From Antedon mediterranea (taxonomy: Eukaryota; Echinodermata; Crinoidea; Comatulida; Antedonidae), in NCBI RefSeq assembly GCF_964355755.1, contig NC_092675.1, positions 13,779,312 through 13,843,311 of the forward strand: a DNA stretch of 64,000 nucleotides, given 5' to 3'. Position numbers and translations under genes: made by a program. Below the pieces are notes generated by a model. The model was not told where the DNA came from and searched no databases. It was given only the letters and a program-made list of their open reading frames with translations. Of the stretch, positions 35,240-50,998 are shown piece by piece (positions within the stretch are counted from its first letter, which is position 1; every line of letters begins with the position of its first letter).

Positions 35240-38200
35240 CATTTTGTGATTTTCGAAAAAACTTGTTAACATAAAAACACCAAAGTGCTTAGAATAGCTT
35301 CAAATCGTATTTGGAGACGTTTTAGACCATTTTGAGATTTTCGAAAAAACTTGGTTACACAAAAACATCAAAGTGCTTAAAATCACATTATAAACCGTTT
35401 TAGACCATTTTGAGCATTTCGATAACACTTTTGACACAAAAACATCAAAGAGCACAAAATAGCTTAATATCGTATTTAAAAACGTTTTAGACCATTTTGA
35501 GCATTTCGACAAAACTTTTTCACACAAAACACCAAAGTGCTTAGAATAGCTTCAAATCGCATTTGGAGACGTTTTAGACCAATTTGTGCATTTCGATGAA
35601 ACTTGATTACACAAAAACATCAAAGTGCTTAAAATCACATCATAAACCGTTTTAGACCATTTTGAGCATTTCGATAACACTTTTCACACAAAAACATCAA
35701 AGAGCACAAAATAGCTTAATATCGTATTTAAAAACGTTTTAGACCATTTTGAGCATTTCGACAAAACTTTTTCACACAAAACACCAAAGTGCTTAGAATA
35801 GCTTCAAATCGCATTTGGAGACGTTTTAGACCAATTTGTGCATTTCGATGAAACTTGATTACACAAAAACATCAAAGTGCTTAAAATCACATTATAAACC
35901 GTTTTAGACCATTTTGAGCATTTCGATAACACTTTTCACACAAAAACATCAAAGAGCACAAAATAGCTTAATATCGTATTTAAAAACGTTTTAGACCATT
36001 TTGAGCATTTAGACAAAACTTTTTCACACAAAACACCAAAGTGCTTAGAATAGCTTCAAATCGCATTTGGAGACGTTTTAGACCATTTTGTGATTTTTGA
36101 AAAAACTTGTTAACATAAAAACACCAAAGTGCTTAGAATAGCTTCAAATCACATTTGGAGACGTTTTAGACCATTTTGTGATTTTCGAAAAAACTTGTTA
36201 ACATAAAAACACGAAAGTGCTTAGAATAGCTTCAAATCGCATTTGGAAACGTTTTAGACCATTTTGTGATTTTCGAAAAAACTTGTTAACATAAAAACAC
36301 GAAAGTGCTTAGAATCACATTATAAACCGTTTTAGACCATTTTGAGCATTTCGATAACAATTTTCACACAAAAACATCAAAGAGCACAAAATAGCTTAAT
36401 ATCGTATTTAAAAATGTTTTAGACCATTTTGAGCATTTAGATAAAACTTTTTCACACAAAACACCAAAGTGTTTAGAATAGCTTCAAATCGCATTTGGAG
36501 ACGTTTTAGACCATTTTGTGATTTTTGAAAAAACTTGTTAACATAAAAACACCAAAGTGCTTAGAATAGCTTCAAATCACATTTGGAGATGTTTTAGACC
36601 ATTTTGTGATTTTTGAAAAAACTTGTTAACATAAAAACACGAAAGTGCTTAGAATAGCTTCAAATCACATTTGGAGACGTTTTAGACCATTTTGTGATTT
36701 TTGAAAAAACTTGTTAACATAAAAACACGAAAGTGCTTAGAATAGCTTCAAATCGCATTTGGAAACGTTTTAGACCATTTTGCGATTTTCGAAAAAGATT
36801 GTTAACATAAAAACACCAATGTGCTTAGAATCACATTATAAACCGTTTTAGACCATTTTGAGCATTTCGATAACAATTTTCACACAAAAACATCAAAGAG
36901 CACAAAATAACTTAATATCGTATTTATAAATGTTTTAGACCATTTTGAGCATTTCGACAAAACTTTTTCACACAAAACACCAAAGTGCTTAGAATAGCTT
37001 CAAATCGCATTTGGAGACGTTTTAGACCATTTTGTGATTTCGATGAAACTTGATTACACAAAAACATCAAAGTGCTTAAAATCACATTATAAACCGTTTT
37101 AGACCATTTTGAGCATTTCGATAACACTTTTCACACAAAAACATCAAAGAGCAAAAAATAGCTTATTATCGTATTTAAAAACGTTTTAGACCATTTTGAG
37201 CATTTAGACAAAACTTTTTCACACAAAACACCAAAGTGCTTAGAATAGCTTCAAATCGCATTTGGAGACGTTTTAGAACATTTTGTGTTTTTCGAAAAAA
37301 ACTGTTAACATAAAAACACCAAAGTGCTTAGAATAGCTTCAAATCGCATTTGGAGACGTTTTAGAACATTTTGTGTTCTTCGAAAAAACTTGTTACCATA
37401 AAAACACCAAAGTGCTTAGAATAGCTTCAAATCGCATTTGGAGACGTTTTAGACCATTTTGTGATTTTTGAAAAAACTTGTTAACATAAAAACACCAAAG
37501 TGCTTAGAATAGCTTCAAATCACATTTGGAGACGTTTTAGACCATTTTGTGATTTTCGAAAAAACTTGTTAACATAAAAACACCAAAGTGCTTAGAATAG
37601 AGTCAAATCGTATTTGGAGACGTTTTAGACCATTTTGTGATTTTCGAAAAAACTTGTTAACATAAAAACACCAAAGTGCTTAGAATAGCTTCAAATCGCA
37701 TTTGGAGACGGTTTAGACCATTTTATGATTTTGAAAAAACTTGTTAACATAAAAACACCAAAGTGCTTAGAATAGCTTCAAATCGCATTTGGAGACGTTT
37801 TAGACCATTTTGTGATTTTCGAAAAAACTTGTTAACATAAAAACACCAAAGTGCTTAGAATAGCTTCAAATCGTATTTGGAGACGTTTTAGACCATTTTG
37901 AGATTTTCGAAAAAACTTGGTTACACAAAAACATCAAAGTGCTTAAAATCACATTATAAACCGTTTTAGACCATTTTGAGCATTTCGATAACACTTTTCA
38001 CACAAAAACATCAAAGAGCACAAAATAGCTTAATATCGTATTTAAAAACGTTTTAGACCATTTTGAGCATTTCGACAAAACTTTTTCACACAAAACACCA
38101 AAGTGCTTAGAATAGCTTCAAATCGTATTTGGAGACGTTTTAGACCAATTTGTGCATTTCGATGAAACTTGATTACACAAAAACATCAAAGTGCTTAAAA

Positions 38201-38725
38201 TCACATCATAAACCGTTTTAGACCATTTTGAGCATTTCGATAACACTTTTCACACAAAAACATCAAAGAGCACAAAATAGCTTAATATCGTATTTAAAAA
38301 CGTTTTAGACCATTTTGAGCATTTCGACAAAACTTTTTCACACAAAACACCAAAGTGCTTAGAATAGCTTCAAATCGCATTTGGAGACGTTTTAGACCAA
38401 TTTGTGCATTTCGATGAAACTTGATTACACAAAAACATCAAAGTGCTTAAAATCACATTATAAACCGTTTTAGACCATTTTGAGCATTTCGATAACACTT
38501 TTCACACAAAAACATCAAAGTGCTTAAAATCACATTATAAACCGTTTTAGACCATTTTGAGCATTTCGATAACACTTTTCACACAAAAACATCAAAGAGC
38601 ACAAAATTGCTTAATATCGTATTTAAAAACGTTTTAGACCATTTTGAGCATTTCGACAAAACTTTTTCACACAAAACACCAAAGTGCTTAGAATAGCTTC
38701 AAATCGCATTTGGAGACGTTTTAGA
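34283..38725 (+). repeat. 4443-bp higher-order repeat, unit 1, macro-copy 2
   Basis: Counterpart of 1042-5484 at offset 33241. It lacks the private changes seen in copy 1 at 3216, 3221 and 4449, and has its own change at 37601 (ATAGAGTCAAATCG). Confidence 0.85.
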
Positions 38726-41700
38726 CCATTTTGTGATTTTTGAAAAAACTTGTTAACATAAAAACACCAAAGTGCTTAGAATAGCTTCAAATCACATTTG
38801 GAGACGTTTTAGACCATTTTGTGATTTTCGAAAAAACTTGTTAACATAAAAACACGAAAGTGCTTAGAATAGCTTCAAATCGCATTTGGAAACGTTTTAG
38901 ACCATTTTGTGATTTTCGAAAAAAATTGTTAACATAAAAACACCAAAGTGCTTAGAATCACATTATAAACCGTTTTAGACCATTTTGAGCATTTCGATAA
39001 CAATTTTCACACAAAAACATCAAAGAGCACAAAATAGCTTAATATCGTATTTAAAAATGTTTTAGACCATTTTGAGCATTTAGATAAAACTTTTTCACAC
39101 AAAACACCAAAGTGCTTAGAATAGCTTCAAATCGCATTTGGAGACGTTTTAGACCATTTTGTGATTTTTGAAAAAACTTGTTAACATAAAAACACCAAAA
39201 GTGCTTAGAATAGCTTCAAATCACATTTGGAGACGTTTTAGACCATTTTGTGATTTTCGAAAAAACTTGTTAACATAAAAACACGAAAGTGCTTAGAATA
39301 GCTTCAAATCGCATTTGGAAACGTTTTAGACCATTTTGTGATTTTCGAAAAAACTTGTTAACATAAAAACACGAAAGTGCTTAGAATAGCTTCAAATCGC
39401 ATTTGGAAACGTTTTAGACCATTTTGTGATTTTCGAAAAAAATTGTTAACATAAAAACACCAAAGTGTTTAGAATAGCTTCAAATCGCATTTGGAGACGT
39501 TTTAGACCAATTTGTGATTTTCGAAAAAACTTATCAACATAAAAACACCAAAGGGTTTAGAATAGCTTCAAATCGCATTTGGAAACGTTTTAGACAATTT
39601 TGTGATTTTGAAAAAACTTGTTAACATAAAAACACCAAAGTGCTTAGAATAGCTTCAAATCGCATTTGGAGACGTTTTAGACCATTTTGTGATTTTCGAA
39701 AAAACTTGTTAACATAAAAACACCAAAGTGCTTAGAATAGCTTCAAATCGTATTTGGAGACGTTTTAGACCATTTTGAGATTTTCGAAAAAACTTGGTTA
39801 CACAAAAACATCAAAGTGCTTAAAATCACATTATAAACCGTTTTAGACCATTTTGAGCATTTCGATAACACTTTTGACACAAAAACATCAAAGAGCACAA
39901 AATAGCTTAATATCGTATTTAAAAACGTTTTAGACCATTTTGAGCATTTCGACAAAACTTTTTCACACAAAACACCAAAGTGCTTAGAATAGCTTCAAAT
40001 CGCATTTGGAGACGTTTTAGACCAATTTGTGCATTTCGATGAAACTTGATTACACAAAAACATCAAAGTGCTTAAAATCACATCATAAACCGTTTTAGAC
40101 CATTTTGAGCATTTTGATAACACTTTTCACACAAAAACATCAAAGAGCACAAAATAGCTTAATATCGTATTTAAAAACGTTTTAGACCATTTAGAGCATT
40201 TCGACAAAACTTTTTCACACAAAACACCAAAGTGCTTAGAATAGCTTCAAATCGCATTTGGAGACGTTTTAGACCAATTTGTGCATTTCGATGAAACTTG
40301 ATTACACAAAAACATCAAAGTGCTTAAAATCACATTATAAACCGTTTTAGACCATTTTGAGCATTTCGATAACACTTTTCACACAAAAACATCAAAGAGC
40401 ACAAAATAGCTTAATATCGTATTTAAAAACGTTTTAGACCATTTTGAGCATTTAGACAAAACTTTTTCACACAAAACACCAAAGTGCTTAGAATAGCTTC
40501 AAATCGCATTTGGAGACGTTTTAGACCATTTTGTGATTTTTGAAAAAACTTGTTAACATAAAAACACCAAAGTGCTTAGAATAGCTTCAAATCACATTTG
40601 GAGACGTTTTAGACCATTTTGTGATTTTCGAAAAAACTTGTTAACATAAAAACACGAAAGTGCTTAGAATAGCTTCAAATCGCATTTGGAAACGTTTTAG
40701 ACCATTTTGTGATTTTCGAAAAAACTTGTTAACATAAAAACACGAAAGTGCTTAGAATCACATTATAAACCGTTTTAGACCATTTTGAGCATTTCGATAA
40801 CAATTTTCACACAAAAACATCAAAGAGCACAAAATAGCTTAATATCGTATTTAAAAATGTTTTAGACCATTTTGAGCATTTAGATAAAACTTTTTCACAC
40901 AAAACACCAAAGTGTTTAGAATAGCTTCAAATCGCATTTGGAGACGTTTTAGACCATTTTGTGATTTTTGAAAAAACTTGTTAACATAAAAACACCAAAG
41001 TGCTTAGAATAGCTTCAAATCACATTTGGAGATGTTTTAGACCATTTTGTGATTTTTGAAAAAACTTGTTAACATAAAAACACGAAAGTGCTTAGAATAG
41101 CTTCAAATCACATTTGGAGACGTTTTAGACCATTTTGTGATTTTTGAAAAAACTTGTTAACATAAAAACACGAAAGTGCTTAGAATAGCTTCAAATCGCA
41201 TTTGGAAACGTTTTAGACCATTTTGCGATTTTCGAAAAAGATTGTTAACATAAAAACACCAATGTGCTTAGAATCACATTATAAACCGTTTTAGACCATT
41301 TTGAGCATTTCGATAACAATTTTCACACAAAAACATCAAAGAGCACAAAATAACTTAATATCGTATTTATAAATGTTTTAGACCATTTTGAGCATTTCGA
41401 CAAAACTTTTTCACACAAAACACCAAAGTGCTTAGAATAGCTTCAAATCGCATTTGGAGACGTTTTAGACCATTTTGTGATTTCGATGAAACTTGATTAC
41501 ACAAAAACATCAAAGTGCTTAAAATCACATTATAAACCGTTTTAGACCATTTTGAGCATTTCGATAACACTTTTCACACAAAAACATCAAAGAGCAAAAA
41601 ATAGCTTATTATCGTATTTAAAAACGTTTTAGACCATTTTGAGCATTTAGACAAAACTTTTTCACACAAAACACCAAAGTGCTTAGAATAGCTTCAAATC

Positions 41701-43168
41701 GCATTTGGAGACGTTTTAGAACATTTTGTGTTTTTCGAAAAAAACTGTTAACATAAAAACACCAAAGTGCTTAGAATAGCTTCAAATCGCATTTGGAGAC
41801 GTTTTAGAACATTTTGTGTTCTTCGAAAAAACTTGTTACCATAAAAACACCAAAGTGCTTAGAATAGCTTCAAATCGCATTTGGAGACGTTTTAGACCAT
41901 TTTGTGATTTTTGAAAAAACTTGTTAACATAAAAACACCAAAGTGCTTAGAATAGCTTCAAATCACATTTGGAGACGTTTTAGACCATTTTGTGATTTTC
42001 GAAAAAACTTGTTAACATAAAAACACCAAAGTGCTTAGAATAGCGTCAAATCGTATTTGGAGACGTTTTAGACCATTTTGTGATTTTCGAAAAAACTTGT
42101 TAACATAAAAACACCAAAGTGCTTAGAATAGCTTCAAATCGCATTTGGAGACGGTTTAGACCATTTTATGATTTTGAAAAAACTTGTTAACATAAAAACA
42201 CCAAAGTGCTTAGAATAGCTTCAAATCGCATTTGGAGACGTTTTAGACCATTTTGTGATTTTCGAAAAAACTTGTTAACATAAAAACACCAAAGTGCTTA
42301 GAATAGCTTCAAATCGTATTTGGAGACGTTTTAGACCATTTTGAGATTTTCGAAAAAACTTGGTTACACAAAAACATCAAAGTGCTTAAAATCACATTAT
42401 AAACCGTTTTAGACCATTTTGAGCATTTCGATAACACTTTTCACACAAAAACATCAAAGAGCACAAAATAGCTTAATATCGTATTTAAAAACGTTTTAGA
42501 CCATTTTGAGCATTTCGACAAAACTTTTTCACACAAAACACCAAAGTGCTTAGAATAGCTTCAAATCGCATTTGGAGACGTTTTAGACCAATTTGTGCAT
42601 TTCGATGAAACTTGATTACACAAAAACATCAAAGTGCTTAAAATCACATCATAAACCGTTTTAGACCATTTTGAGCATTTCGATAACACTTTTCACACAA
42701 AAACATCAAAGAGCACAAAATAGCTTAATATCGTATTTAAAAACGTTTTAGACCATTTTGAGCATTTCGACAAAACTTTTTCACACAAAACACCAAAGTG
42801 CTTAGAATAGCTTAAAATCGCATTTGGAGACGTTTTAGACCAATTTGTGCATTTCGATGAAACTTGATTACACAAAAACATCAAAGTGCTTAAAATCACA
42901 TTATAAACCGTTTTAGACCATTTTGAGCATTTCGATAACACTTTTCACACAAAAACATCAAAGTGCTTAAAATCACATTATAAACCGTTTTAGACCATTT
43001 TGAGCATTTCGATAACACTTTTCACACAAAAACATCAAAGAGCACAAAATTGCTTAATATCGTATTTAAAAACGTTTTAGACCATTTTGAGCATTTCGAC
43101 AAAACTTTTTCACACAAAACACCAAAGTGCTTAGAATAGCTTCAAATCGCATTTGGAGACGTTTTAGA
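38726..43168 (+). repeat. 4443-bp higher-order repeat, unit 2, macro-copy 2
   Basis: Counterpart of 5485-9927 at offset 33241, again directly adjacent to unit 1. The ATTTTGATAAC variant near 40112 is shared with copy 1 (near 6871), so it predates the macro-duplication. Confidence 0.85.
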
Positions 43169-44610
43169 CCAATTTGTGCATTTTGATGAAACTTGATTAC
43201 ACAAAAACATCAAAGTGCTTAAAATCACATCATAAACCGTTTTAGACCATTTTGAGCATTTCGATAACACTTTTCACACAAAAACATCAAAGAGAACAAA
43301 ATAGCTTAATATCGTATTTAAAAACGTTTTAGACCATTTTGAGCATTTCGACAAAACTTTTTCACACAAAACACCAAAGTGCTTAGAATAGCTTCAAATC
43401 GCATTTGGAGACGTTTTAGACCAATTTGTGCATTTCGATGAAACTTGATTACACAAAAACATCAAAGTGCTTAAAATCACATTATAAACCGTTTTAGACC
43501 ATTTTGAGCATTTCGATAACACTTTTCACACAAAAACATCAAAGAGCACAAAATAGCTTAATATCGTATTTAAAAACGTTTTAGACCATTTTGAGCATTT
43601 AGACAAAACTTTTTCACACAAAACACCAAAGTGCTTAGAATAGCTTCAAATCGCATTTGGAGACGTTTTAGACCATTTTGTGATTTTTGAAAAAACTTGT
43701 TAACATAAAAACACCAAAGTGCTTAGAATAGCTTCAAATCACATTTGGAGACGTTTTAGACCATTTTGTGATTTTCGAAAAAACTTGTTAACATAAAAAC
43801 ACGAAAGTGCTTAGAATAGCTTCAAATCGCATTTGGAAACGTTTTAGACCATTTTGTGATTTTCGAAAAAACTTGTTAACATAAAAACACGAAAGTGCTT
43901 AGAATCACATTATAAACCGTTTTAGACCATTTTGAGCATTTCGATAACAATTTTCACACAAAAACATCAAAGAGCACAAAATAGCTTAATATCGTATTTA
44001 AAAATGTTTTAGACCATTTTGAGCATTTAGATAAAACTTTTTCACACAAAACACCAAAGTGCTTAGAATAGCTTCAAATCGCATTTGGAGACGTTTTAGA
44101 CCATTTTGTGATTTTTGAAAAAACTTGTTAACATAAAAACACCAAAGTGCTTAGAATAGCTTCAAATCACATTTGGAGATGTTTTAGACCATTTTGTGAT
44201 TTTTGAAAAAACTTGTTAACATAAAAACACGAAAGTGCTTAGAATAGCTTCAAATCACATTTGGAGACGTTTTAGACCATTTTGTGATTTTCGAAAAAAC
44301 TTGTTAACATAAAAACACGAAAGTGCTTAGAATAGCTTCAAATCGCATTTGGAAACGTTTTAGACCATTTTGTGATTTTCGAAAAAGATTGTTAACATAA
44401 AAACACCAATGTGCTTAGAATCACATTATAAACCGTTTTAGACCATTTTGAGCATTTCGATAACAATTTTCACAAAAAAACATCAAAGAGCACAAAATAA
44501 CTTAATATCGTATTTATAAATGTTTTAGACCATTTTGAGCATTTCGACAAAACTTTTTCACACAAAACACCAAAGTGCTTAGAATAGCTTCAAATCGCAT
44601 TTGGAGACGT

Positions 44611-46901
44611 TTAGACCATTTTGTGATTTTCGAAAAAACTTGTTAACATTAAAACATCAAAGTGTACAGAATAGCTTCAAATCGCATTTGGAGACGTTTT
44701 AGACCAATTTGTGATTTTCGAAAAAACTTGTTAACATAAAAACACCAAAGTGCTTAGAATAGCTTCAAATCGCATTTGGAGACGTTTTAGACCATTTTGT
44801 GATTTTCGAAAAAAATTGTTAACATAAAAACACCAAAGTGCTTAGAATCACATTATAAACCGTTTTAGACCATTTTGAGCATTTCGATAACAATTTTCAC
44901 ACAAAAACATCAAAGAGCACAAAATAGCTTAATATCGTATTTTAAAATGTTTTAGACCATTTTGAGCATTTAGACAAAACTTTTTCATACAAAACACCAA
45001 AGTGCTTAGAATAGCTTCAAATCGCATTTGGAGACGTTTTAGACCATTTTGTGATTTTCGAAAAAACTTGTTAACATAAAAACACCAAAGTGCTTAGAAT
45101 AGCTTCAAATCGCATTTGGAGACGTTTTAGACCATTTTGTGATTTTCGAAAAAACTTGTTAACATAAAAACACCAAAGTGATTAGAATAGCTTCAAATAG
45201 CATTTGGAGATGTTTTAGACCATTTTGTGATTTTCGAAAAAACTTGTTAACATAAAAACACCAAAGTGATTAAAATAGCTTCAAATCGCATTTGGAGACG
45301 TTTTAGACCATTTTGTGGTTTTCAAAAAAACTTGTTAACATAAAAACACCAAAGTGCTTAGAATAGCTTCAAATCGCATTTGGAGACGTTTTAGACCATT
45401 TTGTGCATTTCGATGAAACTTGGTTACACAAAAACATCAAAGTGCTTAAAATCACATTATAAACCGTTTTAGACCATTTTGAGCATTTCGATAACACTGT
45501 TCACACAAAAACATCAAAGAACACAAAATAGCTTAATATCGTATTTAAAAACGTTTTAGACCATTTTGAGCATTTCGACAAAACTTTTTTACACAAAAGA
45601 CCAAAGTGCTTAGAATAATTTCAAATCGCATTTGGAGACGTTTTCGACCAATTTGTGCATTTCGATGAAATTTCGTTACACAAAAACATCAAAGTGCTTA
45701 AAATCACATTATAAACCGTTTTAGACCATTTTGAGCATTTCGATAACACTTTTTCACACAAAACACCAAAGTGCTTAGAATAGCTTCAAATCGCATTTGG
45801 AGACGTTTTAGACCATTTTGTGATTTTCGAAAAAACTTGTTAACATAAAAACACCAAAGTGATTAGAATAGCTTCAAATCACATTTGGAGATGTTTTAGA
45901 CCATTTTGTGATTTTCGAAAAAACTTGTTAACATAAAAACACCAAAGTGCTTAGAATAGCTTCAAATCGCATTTGGAGACGTTTTAGACCAATTTGTGAT
46001 TTTCGAAAAAAATTGTCAACATAAAAACACCAAAGTGTTTATAATAGCTTCAAATCGCATTTGGAGACGTTTTAGACCAATTTGTGATTTTCGCAAAAAC
46101 TTATCAACATAAAAACACCAAAGGGTTTAGAATAGCTTCAAATCGCATTTGGAGGCGTTTTAGACCATTTTGTGATTTTCTAAAAAACTTGTTAACATAA
46201 AAACACCAAGGTGCTTAGAATAGCTTCAAATCGCATTTGGAGACGTTTTAGACCATTTTGTGATTTTCGAAAAAAAATTGTTAACATAAAAACACCAAAG
46301 TGCTTTAGAATCACATTATAAACCGTTTTAGACCATTTTGAGCATTTCGATAACACTTTTCACATAAAAACATCAAAGAGCACAAAATAGCTTAATATCG
46401 TATTTAAAAATGTTTTAGACCATTTTGAGCATTTAGACAAAACTTTTTCACACAAAACACCAAAGTGCTTAGAATAGCTTCAAATCGCATTTGGAGACGT
46501 TTTAGACCATTTTGTGATTTTCGAAAAAACTTGTTAACATAAACACACCAAAAGGCTTAGAATAGCTTCTAATCGCATTTGGAGACATTTTAGACCAATT
46601 TGTGATTTTCGAAAAAACTTGTCAACATAAAAACACCAAAGGGTTTAGAATAGCTTCAAATCGCATTTGGAGACGTTTTTAGACCAATTTGTGATTTTCG
46701 AAAAAACTTATCAACATAAAAAGACCAAAGTTCTTAGAATCACATTATAAACCGTTTTAGACCATTTTGAGCATTCCGATAACAATTTTCACACAAAAAC
46801 ATCAAAGAGCACAAAATAGCTTAATATCGTATTTAAAAACGTTTTAGACCATTTTGAGCATTTCGACAAAACTTTTTCACACTAAACACAAAAAGTGCTT
46901 A
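44611..46901 (+). repeat. Diverged satellite island, macro-copy 2
   Basis: Counterpart of 11370-13660 at offset 33241 with the same private variants. One difference is at 45366 (TAGCTTC) against 12125 (TACCTTC). No gene is present. Confidence 0.65.
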
Positions 46902-48145
46902 GAATAGCTTCAAATCGCATTTGGAGACGTTTTAGACCAATTTGTGCATTTCGATGAAACTTGGTTACACAAAAACATCAAAGTGCTTAAAATCACATTA
47001 TAAACCGTTTTAGACCATTTTGAGCATTTCGATAACACTTTTCACACAAAAACATCAAAGAGCACAAAATAGCTTAATATCGTATTTAAAAACGTTTTAG
47101 ACCATTTTGAGCATTTAGACAAAACTTTTTCACACAAAACACCAAAGTGCTTAGAATAGCTTCAAATCGCATTTGGAGACGTTTTAGACCATTTTGTGAT
47201 TTTTGAAAAAACTTGTTAACATAAAAACACCAAAGTGCTTAGAATAGCTTCAAATCACATTTGGAGACGTTTTAGACCATTTTGTGATTTTCGAAAAAAC
47301 TTGTTAACATAAAAACACGAAAGTGCTTAGAATAGCTTCAAATCGCATTTGGAAACGTTTTAGACCATTTTGTGATTTTCGAAAAAACTTGTTAACATAA
47401 AAACACGAAAGTGCTTAGAATCACATTATAAACCGTTTTAGACCATTTTGAGCATTTCGATAACAATTTTCACACAAAAACATCAAAGAGCACAAAATAG
47501 CTTAATATCGTATTTAAAAATGTTTTAGACCATTTTGAGCATTTAGATAAAACTTTTTCACACAAAACACCAAAGTGTTTAGAATAGCTTCAAATCGCAT
47601 TTGGAGACGTTTTAGACCATTTTGTGATTTTTGAAAAAACTTGTTAACATAAAAACACCAAAGTGCTTAGAATAGCTTCAAATCACATTTGGAGATGTTT
47701 TAGACCATTTTGTGATTTTTGAAAAAACTTGTTAACATAAAAACACGAAAGTGCTTAGAATAGCTTCAAATCACATTTGGAGACGTTTTAGACCATTTTG
47801 TGATTTTTGAAAAAACTTGTTAACATAAAAACACGAAAGTGCTTAGAATAGCTTCAAATCGCATTTGGAAACGTTTTAGACCATTTTGCGATTTTCGAAA
47901 AAGATTGTTAACATAAAAACACCAATGTGCTTAGAATCACATTATAAACCGTTTTAGACCATTTTGAGCATTTCGATAACAATTTTCACACAAAAACATC
48001 AAAGAGCACAAAATAACTTAATATCGTATTTATAAATGTTTTAGACCATTTTGAGCATTTCGACAAAACTTTTTCACACAAAACACCAAAGTGCTTAGAA
48101 TAGCTTCAAATCGCATTTGGAGACGTTTTAGACCATTTTGTGATT

Positions 48146-50998
48146 TCGATGAAACTTGATTACACAAAAACATCAAAGTGCTTAAAATCACATTATAAAC
48201 CGTTTTAGACCATTTTGAGCATTTCGATAACACTTTTCACACAAAAACATCAAAGAGCAAAAAATAGCTTATTATCGTATTTAAAAACGTTTTAGACCAT
48301 TTTGAGCATTTAGACAAAACTTTTTCACACAAAACACCAAAGTGCTTAGAATAGCTTCAAATCGCATTTGGAGACGTTTTAGAACATTTTGTGTTTTTCG
48401 AAAAAAACTGTTAACATAAAAACACCAAAGTGCTTAGAATAGCTTCAAATCGCATTTGGAGACGTTTTAGAACATTTTGTGTTCTTCGAAAAAACTTGTT
48501 ACCATAAAAACACCAAAGTGCTTAGAATAGCTTCAAATCGCATTTGGAGACGTTTTAGACCATTTTGTGATTTTTGAAAAAACTTGTTAACATAAAAACA
48601 CCAAAGTGCTTAGAATAGCTTCAAATCACATTTGGAGACGTTTTAGACCATTTTGTGATTTTCGAAAAAACTTGTTAACATAAAAACACCAAAGTGCTTA
48701 GAATAGCGTCAAATCGTATTTGGAGACGTTTTAGACCATTTTGTGATTTTCGAAAAAACTTGTTAACATAAAAACACCAAAGTGCTTAGAATAGCTTCAA
48801 ATCGCATTTGGAGACGGTTTAGACCATTTTATGATTTTGAAAAAACTTGTTAACATAAAAACACCAAAGTGCTTAGAATAGCTTCAAATCGCATTTGGAG
48901 ACGTTTTAGACCATTTTGTGATTTTCGAAAAAACTTGTTAACATAAAAACACCAAAGTGCTTAGAATAGCTTCAAATCGTATTTGGAGACGTTTTAGACC
49001 ATTTTGAGATTTTCGAAAAAACTTGGTTACACAAAAACATCAAAGTGCTTAAAATCACATTATAAACCGTTTTAGACCATTTTGAGCATTTCGATAACAC
49101 TTTTCACACAAAAACATCAAAGAGCACAAAATAGCTTAATATCGTATTTAAAAACGTTTTAGACCATTTTGAGCATTTCGACAAAACTTTTTCACACAAA
49201 ACACCAAAGTGCTTAGAATAGCTTCAAATCGCATTTGGAGACGTTTTAGACCAATTTGTGCATTTCGATGAAACTTGATTACACAAAAACATCAAAGTGC
49301 TTAAAATCACATCATAAACCGTTTTAGACCATTTTGAGCATTTCGATAACACTTTTCACACAAAAACATCAAAGAGCACAAAATAGCTTAATATCGTATT
49401 TAAAAACGTTTTAGACCATTTTGAGCATTTCGACAAAACTTTTTCACACAAAACACCAAAGTGCTTAGAATAGCTTCAAATCGCATTTGGAGACGTTTTA
49501 GACCAATTTGTGCATTTCGATGAAACTTGATTACACAAAAACATCAAAGTGCTTAAAATCACATTATAAACCGTTTTAGACCATTTTGAGCATTTCGATA
49601 ACACTTTTCACACAAAAACATCAAAGAGCAAAAAATAGCTTATTATCGTATTTAAAAACGTTTTAGACCATTTTGAGCATTTAGACAAAACTTTTTCACA
49701 CAAAACACCAAAGTGCTTAGAATAGCTTCAAATCGCATTTGGAGACGTTTTAGAACATTTTGTGTTTTTCGAAAAAAACTGTTAACATAAAAACACCAAA
49801 GTGCTTAGAATAGCTTCAAATCGCATTTGGAGACGTTTTAGAACATTTTGTGTTCTTCGAAAAAACTTGTTACAATAAAAACACCAAAGTGCTTAGAATA
49901 GCTTCAAATCGCATTTGGAGACGTTTTAGACCATTTTGTGATTTTTGAAAAAACTTGTTAACATAAAAACACCAAAGTGCTTAGAATAGCTTCAAATCAC
50001 ATTTGGAGACGTTTTAGACCATTTTGTGATTTTCGAAAAAACTTGTTAACATAAAAACACCAAAGTGCTTAGAATAGCGTCAAATCGTATTTGGAGACGT
50101 TTTAGACCATTTTGTGATTTTCGAAAAAACTTGTTAACATAAAAACACCAAAGTGCTTAGAATAGCTTCAAATCGCATTTGGAGACGGTTTAGACCATTT
50201 TATGATTTTGAAAAAACTTGTTAACATAAAAACACCAAAGTGCTTAGAATAGCTTCAAATCGCATTTGGAGACGTTTTAGACCATTTTGTGATTTTCGAA
50301 AAAACTTGTTAACATAAAAACACCAAAGTGCTTAGAATAGCTTCAAATCGTATTTGGAGACGTTTTAGACCATTTTGAGATTTTCGAAAAAACTTGGTTA
50401 CACAAAAACATCAAAGTGCTTAAAATCACATTATAAACCGTTTTAGACCATTTTGAGCATTTCGATAACACTTTTCACACAAAAACATCAAAGAGCACAA
50501 AATAGCTTAATATCGTATTTAAAAACGTTTTAGACCATTTTGAGCATTTCGACAAAACTTTTTCACACAAAACACCAAAGTGCTTAGAATAGCTTCAAAT
50601 CGCATTTGGAGACGTTTTAGACCAATTTGTGCATTTCGATGAAACTTGATTACACAAAAACATCAAAGTGCTTAAAATCACATCATAAACCGTTTTAGAC
50701 CATTTTGAGCATTTCGATAACACTTTTCACACAAAAACATCAAAGAGCACAAAATAGCTTAATATCGTATTTAAAAACGTTTTAGACCATTTTGAGCATT
50801 TCGACAAAACTTTTTCACACAAAACACCAAAGTGCTTAGAATAGCTTCAAATCGCATTTGGAGACGTTTTAGACCAATTTGTGCATTTCGATGAAACTTG
50901 ATTACACAAAAACATCAAAGTGCTTAAAATCACATTATAAACCGTTTTAGACCATTTTGAGCATTTCGATAACACTTTTCACACAAAAACATCAAAGT
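48146..50998 (+). repeat. 1371-bp higher-order tandem repeat, macro-copy 2
   Basis: Counterpart of 14905-17757 with the same two GAGCAAAAAATAGCTTATTA landmarks 1371 bp apart. The CATTAAAG variant of copy 1 (15960) reads CACCAAAG here at 49201. Confidence 0.8.
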